The notes beneath the pieces are model-generated. The model ran no database searches and was not told the DNA's origin. It saw only the letters and a list, made by a program, of their open reading frames with translations. Source: Lineus longissimus (taxonomy: Eukaryota > Nemertea > Pilidiophora > Heteronemertea > Lineidae). From it: a stretch of 64,000 bases of DNA. The stretch lies in assembly GCF_910592395.1 (NCBI RefSeq), contig NC_088310.1, positions 8,873,501 to 8,937,500 of the forward strand, given 5' to 3'. This document shows positions 34,184 to 43,425 of the stretch, in pieces (within the stretch, counting starts at the first letter, position 1; the number at the start of each line of letters is the position of its first letter). A program made the position numbers and the translations under genes.

Positions 34184-35760
34184 CTAAATGAAACGGCCAG
34201 GGGCCATTGTGCTCACCGTATAGATATTTGGTGCTTTGTAATTCATCCAGATTAAGAAACATTGTACATGTATAGTATATAGGTCAAACCAAAGTCGGTA
34301 TGACATGTGATGTATCGTTGCTTGGAGTAAGTACCATAAGAATATCATCAAAAACAAGTCAATAATAAACGAGATATTGCACTTTTTACCTATTTTAGTT
34401 TTGGCCTCCTGGTGGCCGAGTTGAGTACCAGATCAGATCGAAATTCGGTGTCCGAGGTTACATGACGTAGGGAGTCATGTGTATCAAATTTCAAGTTCAA
34501 AGCTTTAGTGGTTAAGAAACGTGCCATAGTTACAATCAAACGACAAATTTACGCCATTTGACCTCTGTGACCTTGAAAAGCAGGTCAGATCAAAAACTCA
34601 TATGATATGTGATGTTTCCTTGCTAGGAGAACCTACCATAAAAATGTTATTGAAAACGAATCACTAAAAATAAGCAAGATATTGCACTTCTTACTTTTTC
34701 CATTATGGCCCCCTGGTGGCCGAATAAAGAATCAGATCGAGCCAAAATTTGGCATCAGAGGTTATCTGATGTAGGGGGTTATATGCACCAAGTTTCAAGT
34801 TCATAGCTTTACTGGTTAAGAAACGTGCCATAGTTTACACTCTAACGGCCAATTTACGCCATATGACCTCTGTGACCTTGAAAAGTAGGTCAAATTGAAA
34901 ACCCGTAAGATATGTGATGTATTCTTCCTAAGGGTACCTACCATAAAAATTTTATCGAAAACAAGTCACTTATAAGCGAGATATCACACTTTTTAGATTT
35001 CCACTTTTGGCCCCCTGGTGGCAAAGTTAAGAATCAGATCAAACTGAAATTCAGCACCAGAGGCTATGTGATATAGGGGGTTATATGTACCAAGTTTCAA
35101 GTTCATAGCTTTAGTGGTTAAGAAACGTGCCATAGTTTACACTCTAACGGCCAATTTACGCCATATGACCTCTGTGACCTTGAAAAGTAGGTCAAATTGA
35201 AAACCCGTAAGATATGTGATGTATTTTTCCTAAGGGTACCTACCATAAAAATTTTATCGAAAACAAGTCACTTATAAGCGAGATATCACACTTTTTAGAT
35301 ATCCACATTTGGCCCCCTGGTGGCAAAGTTGAGAATCAGATCAAACTGAAATTCAGCACCAGAGGCTATGTGATATAGGGGGTTATATGTACCAAGTTTC
35401 AAGTTCATAGCTTTAGTGGTTAAGAAACGTGCCATAGTTTACACTCGAACGGCCAATTTACGCCATATGACCTCTGTGACCTTGAAAAGTAGGTCAAATT
35501 AAAAACCCGTATGATATAAGATGTATATTTGCTATGAGTACCTACAACAAAAGTTTCATCGAAAACAAGTCACTAATAAGCGAGATATCACACTTTTTAG
35601 ATATCCACATTTGGCCCCCTGGTGGCCAAGTAGAGAATCAGATCGGAGAGAAATTTAGTGTCACGGGTCATCTGACCTAGGGGGTCATGTGTACAAAGTT
35701 TTAAGTTCATAGGCCTAGCGGTTAAGAAACGTGCCACTGTTTTTGAACTAGGATACGACG

Positions 35761-35829
<69 letters not shown>

Positions 35830-35888
35830 TACGGACGACGACGGACGACGGACACTGCGGTATTGTATAGACTCCCCTACGGTGAGCC
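34184..35888 (-). mobile_element. Long copy of the GGCTCACCGTA element with ~303-bp internal tandem repeats
   Basis: The termini match the short copy at 27474-27913 in opposite orientation: CTAAATGAAACGGCC on one side, TACGGTGAGCC on the other. Inside, a ~303-bp unit is repeated about five times. The word GTTAAGAAACGTGCCA recurs near 34511, 34814, 35116, 35419 and 35721. Each unit also carries TGACCTCTGTGACCTTGAAA and GGCCCCCTGGTGGC. The middle units are nearly identical, indicating recent amplification. It has no coding capacity. Confidence 0.8.
35755..35829. repeat. (ACG)n microsatellite
   Basis: About 25 uninterrupted GAC/ACG triplets, then impure triplets to 35850. A poly-arginine open frame on the minus strand is just this repeat. 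The short element copy has a matching but much shorter CGTCGTC stretch at about 27510-27540, so the triplet run is an inherent, expandable part of the element. Confidence 0.9.
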
Positions 35889-37686
35889 AAAAACAAGCCA
35901 CTAAGTTCTCCTAAGTTCTTGTCATCACAATAAAGGAAATTATTTCTATTCTAGACATATTAGTTACCTTTGTAAGGCCCTTAAATTCTCTATAAAACTT
36001 TCAGGGATGAGGCAAATTCACTCATTTGATGGACCAAAAATAGGGAAGATTCTGGATCTTAACAATGGCGGTAAAAGCGATAACACGAGGAGAAAATAGG
36101 TGGAGCCATCTACAAAGCTTAAAGGCTGGCTACAACCAATAAAAACAAGATTCACCCAGAAACAGACTGGCCACAGTCACAATAGTACTCGTATTGGTGA
36201 GGTGAACTTGGAATCATAAAACATTTGTCGTGATTAACAAAAAATGGGGTGGGACTTACAAAGTGCGGACATACAGATATAAGTCCCCAGGTCTCTTATC
36301 GGCGAGCCCAATCCAGACATCTCGCACCGTTCTACCTGCGATTAGACAAGAAGTGTTCGTGCAAAAAAAGAAGAAGGATTTAGCACGCTCCATTCTCGGT
36401 CATGGTATGCTCGACTGGACGGTTGACAAAAGCCTATCGCCTGACAGTATCATGAGGATGAGTATCGAAAAAGTACATCATGACCCTCAATTCAGCTTCC
36501 AGACGATGGGCGGAGGCTACGGAGGCAATAAGCCTACCGCTGAAAGTTCAGTGTGAAATAACACATGAATTTAAAACGTTGATGCAAGGTCCTGGTAACA
36601 TTGCTTCTGCAGCTACATCGGACATTTCAGACAACATAATCTTAGCCTAAATTCGATACTTAATTACAAATACAAGGCGGTCTTAGTGCTTTCAAAATTT
36701 CCCACCTTGGTCCTCCTGGTATATGATATTGGTCGCATTTGGATCGTTGTGACAGAGCGTGTCTTTTATTCCCTCAAAACCACCCTGCACGTCACCCGCG
36801 AATAATGCTATTTCCCTCCTGAATTCATCAGCGGTGCACATGTCTTTGTAGAATCTGAAATAACAAATATTTGTATTACATGTATCTGTGCCTCTTCCTC
36901 TGCCTGCCTGTAAGTACCTGTGACTAATTTGAATCTAGCGGTCAACTACATGTAATTCGAATTAGAGCGGTTGCATAATTTCTTATTTATAGCCCACGCA
37001 GTCTTCCAGTGGTGGGAGTCTTTATTTGTTCCCGCGCCAAAATGTACCTGCAGGCTTTGAATCGGCATCACGATTGAACCAAAATTTTAGATTTTCTATT
37101 CGATCGGAACTTTTTTCCGCACTTGCCTGACTTAACTACTAGTAAGATTGTGCTTGCAATGAGAGGATAAGGTTTTACTTACTTCTCGTGTAGTTCAGGA
37201 TTCGCAATCGGAATGAAAAAGAAAATCGATTCATGCACCAATTGCAATCAGATGACAGCGTGAGCATGCATTAGGACTGACCACTGCTGTTGCCTGGCGT
37301 TCAAAATTATGAAATACAAATGGTATCTGACTTGATTTTCCTGCCAAAGGCTGCTCTTCTGTTTGGTCTGCTCGGCTGGTCTTCATGTTGGATCTACTCT
37401 TCTCGTACTATATTTATGCTTTCAAGTCTCTGGTTTCTGTGTTTGACCCATTCTAATGGTTCTGCTCTCTGTTCTGTCATACCTACACTTCCCTGCCTGC
37501 GGCTGCTTCTCAATCCTCACGCTCAGTCTTGTGGTCTCTCTGGTGATCTTGCCGACTCCTCTGCCTACGTAACTACCAAACATTTTCTTCTGGATCTATG
37601 GGTTTCTTCTCTTCGCTTGGATGTACATGTTTTCTTGGTCGCGTTGTCAAGATCGGTGATCTGAATGAATTCATACTTTTTGCAGG

Positions 37687-37965
37687 TACGAGGTGGATGG
37701 AATCACCCCAGAAGATCACCCAATGTTCGGTGAGGGCTACACATACGAAATTCTCAGTAAAACAATTGCACAGCCTAAAAAAGTGGCAGCCCCGCCAGCC
37801 AATCAGGCCAATGGACTCACTGCATGTTGTGGTGGTTGTAGTAACCAACAGATAATCTCTACATCGCTGATGTCAATAACTATACTTGTGCGCATGCGTA
37901 ATAAAGCATTTGTCTCTCATCAAAGAATCCCGTGTTCCCGTGTTGTATTAGTGGTCATCATGTAA
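37687..37965 (+). CDS. Possible terminal exon of an unidentified gene
   Basis: A TTTTTGCAG acceptor (ending 37685) is followed by an open frame. It reads YEVDGITPEDHPMFGEG, then YTYEILSKTIAQPKK, an Ala/Pro-rich stretch, CCGGC, and a hydrophobic ISTSLMSITILV before a short tail. The composition looks protein-like, and the tail could be a membrane or GPI-type signal. I do not recognise the family, and no preceding exon on the plus strand was identified. It lies between the two duplication copies. An alternative is a chance frame. Confidence 0.3.
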   Translation, partial: YEVDGITPEDHPMFGEGYTYEILSKTIAQPKKVAAPPANQANGLTACCGGCSNQQIISTSLMSITILVRMRNKAFVSHQRIPCSRVVLVVIM

Positions 37966-38514
37966 ATGGACATTCATGATGAACTTCCTTTTATTTTTCC
38001 ATGAAATTGAATACCAGATACTGACTGTTTTGCATTTATGATCGGTGATTAGGGTTCCTTCTCAGAAATTGCACTTGACGAAATCGATAGAGTTTGCAGA
38101 ATGATAAAGTGAGACCCTCTATGGATGTGGCCTTTGCATGGCCCTGCTACTCTGTTGCCAAAAAAACCAGATAGAAATGCTCTTGAGAAAGTGAGCGGTG
38201 TTCTGTCTAGGCTATAAATGACATGACAAAGCAAGTCGGTCCAACTTTCTCATCAATTCCTCCAAACCTCGGGATTTGCTTCCTTATGTCAGTTCTAGAC
38301 AGATGAGTGCTTCAATGTGTTTTGAAAGTCAATGAAAATCATGTCTAGGTTAAGCGAGAGAGTGGGTGGACAGAGGGTTTAAGGGGAAAATAATTTTGTA
38401 CCTTGTTGTTTTCTTAGTATTCCTGATTCATGTTTGTGCAATATCATGAAATGCCTTAATTCCCTCGGTCACAGTTTACCAATGTTTGTAATGGAAATGA
38501 CGTTAGGACACATT

Positions 38515-38762
38515 ATGATCGTTATTATGCAACCAAGGACCGACAGGCTCAAATTTGATGACAGATATTGGCTAATATTTATAAAGACTAGTAAATGCTT
38601 TTACTACAGTTTTCTACTGACATGGCTAGTGTAAATGTACATGTAGTTTAAAGTAAAAGCACTTACTAGTCTTTTATAGATATCAGCCATTTACTGTGAG
38701 CCCTAAGAAATTAACATGATTAGTCAACACGCTGCTGGTCCTTGGTTGTTTAATCATGACCA
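38515..38762. mobile_element. Fold-back MITE, copy 1
   Basis: Inverted arms centred near 38640. The inner arms contain AAAGACTAGTAAATGCTTTTAC and its complement. The outer arms contain CAACCAAGGACC and its complement near 38740. A related element lies at 50145-50270. It has no coding capacity and no target duplication was resolved. Confidence 0.7.
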
Positions 38763-39645
38763 TTCTGCACCCCTGACAGCAAAGGGCTGCCTGCTCAATT
38801 CCTTAACTACAGACATGCATTGGCCTATTATGCGGTGTCTTTTTGAAGTCAAGGTTTGAAAATTACGTTTCCATTGCAAAGATTGAAAATAATCATGGAC
38901 TACGTACTACTTCTAAAAAGACAAAGCCGTGATCATATTTTGTGTTTTAAATTTTTGTATTCAATAAATTGGCACTGAAGAAAATGTTTCTTTTTTAGTT
39001 TCTACATTTTTCTCTTGATTGCAGTTATTGTATAATAAAATCAAAAGAGCCATACTTAAACTATGGGTCAAAATTGTTTGAACTTTTCAGGACCCCTCCC
39101 TCTACCCTGTAATTCTTGAAATCTATTAAAAACACACTCTTCCAACCAGCCAGTACGCAATTGACATTGAACGTGTCTTGAAGATGGCATCGTAAGACTC
39201 GTGGATAGGGGGACTAATCCCGTGGGATTTCCTGTTTCAAAATGCGATCCTTATTCTTCTTGTACCAATCAAGGCGTCCCAATGTCACTCTGAAAAGTAA
39301 TGAAAACCGATTGACGTGGAAAACAGAATTGAGAACGGCCATGTTTCTATTACTGCTTTGACCGATCTATTGCATGCTGAGAAATGTTACAAATAATCGA
39401 ACCATGTCTAATGTTCTAGTCCATACAATAGAGGTTCTTCACTGACGTCACATGATGACGTTGCCAATTGTTTTGCAATGTCATATTGGCCGTCACATGT
39501 GATCTCGAGGTAAAGGAAATGCATTGGCAGGTTGCCGTCAAAACGTCTCGTCGTGGCGTCACGTGAGGAATCTCTATAGGCAAGTTCATATGAGCCTAAA
39601 CAAATTAAAAATGGAGGGGATTCATTGCGGGATTACTTCTGAATC

Positions 39646-42600
39646 TTACTCAATCATCGTTTTTGGATCCACCTTGTCTGAAGAACCGACGAACTGGGGT
39701 ATAAAGATTGCTGTGAAGAGGAAAAAAACCTGGAAGAAAACATACATTTATATTTGGTTAATTCTATCAGAGTCTTTCAATATTAAACTTTTAAAGACTT
39801 GATTTTAAATTTCGATTTTTTTTTACCAAATAAATATTCGTCCTTGTTTATATTTGTGACCCGCTCTACCAAAACTAGGCGCTTGTCGCATCTGAACTTG
39901 ACAGGTTGATACGGACTTGTTGTTCATTTCCCTATTGTAGACCTTTTGTGAAATGTGACCAAATCAGTTTGTAATAGATTTCACAAAAGGTCTACAATAG
40001 GGAAATGAACAACAAGTCCGTATCAACCTGTCAAGTTCAGATGCGACAAGCGCCTAGTTTTGGTAGAGCGAGTCACATTTGCTTTAATCAGTCATTACGA
40101 TTAGTCGTATTAACCATCTCAAAGTGCAAGGATACCCCTATCTTCAATAGACATGTACTATACCATTCATATACTTAATTTATTACTGACCGACTGAAAA
40201 TCTTGAAATCTTCTTAAAATGGATATGCGAGTCATAAATTTCTAAAAAAGATTTCTGGGGAAAAAAGATTCGCGACGCGGTCTTACCAAAATGGACCGCT
40301 CGATCAGTATGTTGTATTTCTCTACCAGCTGATCAGTGACGGGACTATTGTCCCCGTTTAGTTTCTTCAGCTCTTCGAGATATGTCCTCGCGAACGTCCT
40401 TACGTATTCAGGCGAGTGTTTCTTGAGGTCAACGTCACCATCCTTTATTGCTGGAAGTAAAACGGAACTTATCCGTCTCGAACTCGGAAAGGCAAGGTTA
40501 CTAGTGCACAAAACTAACCAGTAGCCAACTCACTTGCCTGTCATGAAGGGCGAAAGACATCCGTTGACTCTGAGATGCGGCTGAGCATATCATATCGGTC
40601 TGTATGACAGCAGATCCGACAACAGATTGTAAATTTTGTTTTCAACTTAGTTGAAAGCTGAGTGTCAACTAGGACATTATTAACTCTATAAATGATGTTG
40701 GGTGATTTGTACTGTAAAGTAGGAAGAAACCAGAGGAACCCTACGCTGTCGAAGAGAGTCGTCTTCTCCAGCTCTCACATCAGGACCGACCGGCAATCGA
40801 ACCGGCTGAGATCTCGGAGGTGGCAGGCGCCGACGTTTCCATTGCGTCACTCAAGCCAATATCAAGTGTGTTATCATAGAGCCTATAGGTCTATCTAGAC
40901 TATAATTACGGGAAATAATCTGGGAAGGGGGACTTGACCTTCTTTCACATCGGGAATATAGTACTCTTATTGGTGAGGTGAACTTGGAATCATAAAACAT
41001 TTGTCGTGATTAACAAAAAATGGGGTGGGACTTACAAAGTGCGGACATACAGATATAAGTCCCCAGGTCTCTTATCGGCGAGCCCAATCCAGACATCTCG
41101 TAGTCAATCAGCACCGTTCTACCTGCGATTAGACAAGAAGTGTTCGTGCAAAAAAAGAAGAAGGATTTAGCACGCTCCATTCTCGGTCATGGTATGCTCG
41201 ACTGGACGATTGACAAAAGCCTATCGCCTGACAGTATCATGAGGATGAGTATTGAAAAAGTACATCGTGACCCTCAATTCAGCTTCCAGACGATGGGCGG
41301 AGGCTACGGAGGCAATAAGCCTACCGCTGAAAGTTCAGTATGAAATAACACATGGATTTAAAACATTGATGCGAGGTCCTGGTAACATTGCTTCTGCAGC
41401 TACATCGGACATTTTAGAGAACACAATCTAAGCCTAAATTCGATACTCAATTACAAATACAAGGCGGTCCTAGTGCTTTCAAAATTTCCCACCTTGGTCC
41501 TCCTGGTATATGAAATTGGTCGCATTTGGATCGTTGTGACAGAGCGTGTCTTTTATTCCCTCAAAACCACCCTGCACGTCACCCGCGAATAATGCCGTTT
41601 CCCTCCTGAATTCATCAGCGGTGTACATGTCTTTGTAGAATCTGAAATAACAAATATTTGTATAACATGTATATGTGCCTCTTCCTCTGCCAGCCTGTAA
41701 GTACCTGTGACTAATTTGAATCTAGCGGTCAACTACATGTAATTCGAATTAGAGCGGTTGCATAATTTCTGATTTATAGCCCATGCAGTCTTCCAGTGGT
41801 GAGAGTCTTTTTTGTTCCCGCGCCAAAATGTAACTGCAGGCTTTGAATCGGCATCACGACTGAACCAAAATTTTAGATTTTCTATTCGGTCGGAACTTTT
41901 TTCCGTACTTGCCTGACTGAACTACTAGTAAGATTGTGCTTGCAATGAGAGGATAAGGTTTTACTCACTTCTCGTGTAGTTCAGGATTCGCAATCGGAAT
42001 CGGCCAAGCTTCCAGCATCAGGCCGATCATTTCATTCGCATCCATCCCTTTACCTATATTGTACTTGCTCGACATCTTCAGCGTAGCGTCGCAGTGAATC
42101 TTGGCGAACTCCTTTGCTACAAGTCTGCAATATTCAAAATTACTTCCTAAAGGAATGGTGCCTGTCAACAAATTGCCCGTAAACGTCAATTTCATGTCAC
42201 CGTGAAGAATCAACCAAGTTTAAAATGTTTGAAACAAACATTACCAAAATCTTCCTCAATGGAATGAGACTCCTTGGGCAGTACATCCGTCATACTAAAC
42301 AATGTTTTTTTAGAAAAGGGACGTGACGGATCAACTGCGAGAGATTCTGATGTTAAACTTACTTTCCCACCTTGATGTCACGGAATGCTGAAATATCTTC
42401 CCAAGTGAAAAATGACCCGCTAACATAGGCAGAGCAGATACCATTTTTAAAGGTACAGTATACTTCGGGTCCAATTCCAAGTTCTGCAAAGCATTTGGTG
42501 CATCCGAACTCGTTCTCTCTCGACATCGTCACGCCTGCAAAGTTGGTCGCGAATATTCGGGCGACTACTGCTGTCTCGTCCACCTCTTCGCTCACGTAAC

Positions 42601-43425
42601 AGGTCAGCATAAGATTGATCATACCCTGCGCCAGAGGCTGAAAGAGCAACCTTAATTGATGTATACTTACTGCCTTTGAAATCTGCAAAATGTTACCCGA
42701 TGTAGCACTTATAGATGTTTCCCTTGTCAATCTGACCATACCATATTCATATAAAGCAGGTACATATTCAAAGCATGTTGAAGCATATTCTCTCTGCCAA
42801 TACAAGCTTTCATGTTTTATTTGTCAATTTATATCATCATTTGTGCCGAGTAATAGCTAGGGAGTCAAATCTTTCGCCTGTGTCTCATGTATAATGGTTT
42901 AGGAAGCAGAATGTTAGAATATAAACTCTTTTTTTAAATATCAAAGAAGAAGAAAAAACAGCAATTAGATTTATTCCTACAGAAAATATATACACTTTGC
43001 TCAATTTTACCCAGTCCCAGCTTAATTTTCCTTGAATCAAATCGTGAATGGATCCAGATGCTAGGTCGGGCGAGGCTCAGTTGTCAGCAGGGATATTCTA
43101 ATATTCTTTTACTTAATAAGTGGCAGAACTGATTTTATCATGTGTTCAAAAGAATAGCAGCCATCGGAAGACAGCCGTTAGCCTCATAGCCAATCGATCG
43201 ATGGTTTTTCTGGCACGATCACGCACTAGGTCTATATACTACTACATGGCAAAGACCATGCAGAACTGTGTTTGGGCTTACCTTAAATCTGACGGCATCC
43301 TTTTTCCATTTCGGTCTGATGACGGCCAGGATTTCCAAGAGAGCATCTTTGTAGTCCTGAGAGTCAACCTCGACATCTACATGAGGGGGTTGCTTCAGAG
43401 GGGACGAGTCTGCTGAGGATGTCAT
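39646..43425 (-). CDS. Divergent ethanolamine/choline kinase-like protein, seven exons
   Basis: Exons (minus) are 43425-43282, 42637-42363, 42124-41969, 41641-41493, 41122-41036, 40450-40287 and 39729-39646. All have GT-AG junctions and matching phases (0,2,2,1,1,0), giving 352 residues, the usual family length. Such kinases phosphorylate ethanolamine or choline in the cytosol, the first step of the CDP-ethanolamine/choline pathway. Exon 1 has LLEILAVIRPKWKKDAV, like the ETNK N terminus. The Brenner-type motif CHNDPNATN places H227, D229 and N234. IDYE (247-250) matches the metal-binding IDFE. HSPEYVRTFARTYLEE fits the C-lobe. Oddities are a degenerate early loop (GMINLM instead of GITNKL) and a C terminus lacking the usual SHxFWGLW. 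Substrate is uncertain. Exon 7 is the least certain, supported by phase and by conservation in the duplicate. Confidence 0.82.
39856..40076. mobile_element. Near-perfect 221-bp palindromic MITE in copy A2
   Basis: Arms of about 98 bp, starting GTGACCCGCTCTACC and ending GGTAGAGCGAGTCAC, are separated by about 22 bp and are almost identical. ATTT flanks both sides (39852-39855 and 40077-40080), and copy A1 lacks it. It is therefore an insertion after the duplication, with a 4-bp target duplication. It lies in intron 6 of the kinase-like gene. Transcribed, it would form a long hairpin RNA. Confidence 0.85.
40702..40879 (-). mobile_element. Candidate tRNA-derived SINE, second copy
   Basis: Counterpart of 33380-33556 with the same A-box-like TGGCTTGAGT and B-box-like GGTTCGATTGCC on the minus strand, in intron 5 of the kinase-like gene. 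The B box ends in G where C is usual. Confidence 0.35.

Larger units (their letters stand above)
33640..36185. mobile_element. 2.5-kb insertion in copy A1, containing an expanded GGCTCACCGTA element
   Basis: The insertion is defined by comparison. Copy A2 reads GGAATATAGTACTC without interruption near 40960. Copy A1 has ATAG at 33636-33639, then about 2.5 kb, then ATAG again at 36182-36185, consistent with a 4-bp target duplication. The core (34184-35888) is a second element. The flanks at 33640-34183 and 35889-36181 show nothing recognisable beyond a possible weak terminal similarity (TTGTAGCGG against TTGTGACTGTGG). No protein was identified. Confidence 0.65.
29503..37214. repeat. Segmental duplication copy A1 (with two later insertions)
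   Basis: 29503-30279, 32770-33639 and 36186-37214 match 39109-42001 in the same order and orientation, at high identity by eye. The match is broken by insertions at 30284-32765 and 33640-36185 that are absent from the other copy. Homology stops abruptly at 37214, inside an exon of the kinase-like gene. This copy therefore carries only the 3' part of that gene. Confidence 0.88.
30071..37214 (-). pseudogene. Truncated, broken copy of the ethanolamine-kinase-like gene
   Basis: Remnants of exons 3-7 of the gene at 39646-43425 are in order: end of exon 3 (37214-37183), exon 4 (36854-36706, intact), exon 5 (36335-36260), exon 6 (33136-32972) and exon 7 (30154-30071, intact). Exons 1-2 and most of exon 3 are absent. 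Exon 5 lacks 11 bp exactly where the intact copy encodes the IDYE catalytic motif, which shifts the frame. The exon 6 acceptor AG is displaced one base, giving a second shift. Two large elements sit in the equivalents of introns 5 and 6. Exon 7 differs from its partner only by a few substitutions. This is judged a non-functional duplicate. Confidence 0.85.
39109..42001. repeat. Segmental duplication copy A2
   Basis: The same sequence as copy A1 (29503-37214) without its two large insertions. It is interrupted only by a 221-bp palindrome at 39856-40076. It contains exons 4-7 and the end of exon 3 of the intact kinase-like gene, whose 5' exons continue to 43425. This copy is therefore the likely donor. 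Confidence 0.88.

Noticed and set aside
35597-35896. Minus-strand frame with a poly-arginine run
   Set aside because: It is the ACG microsatellite inside a non-coding element.
37290-37664. 124-codon hydrophobic frame upstream of the orphan exon
   Set aside because: It is built on a CT-rich stretch with no domain or consistent splice junction to 37687.
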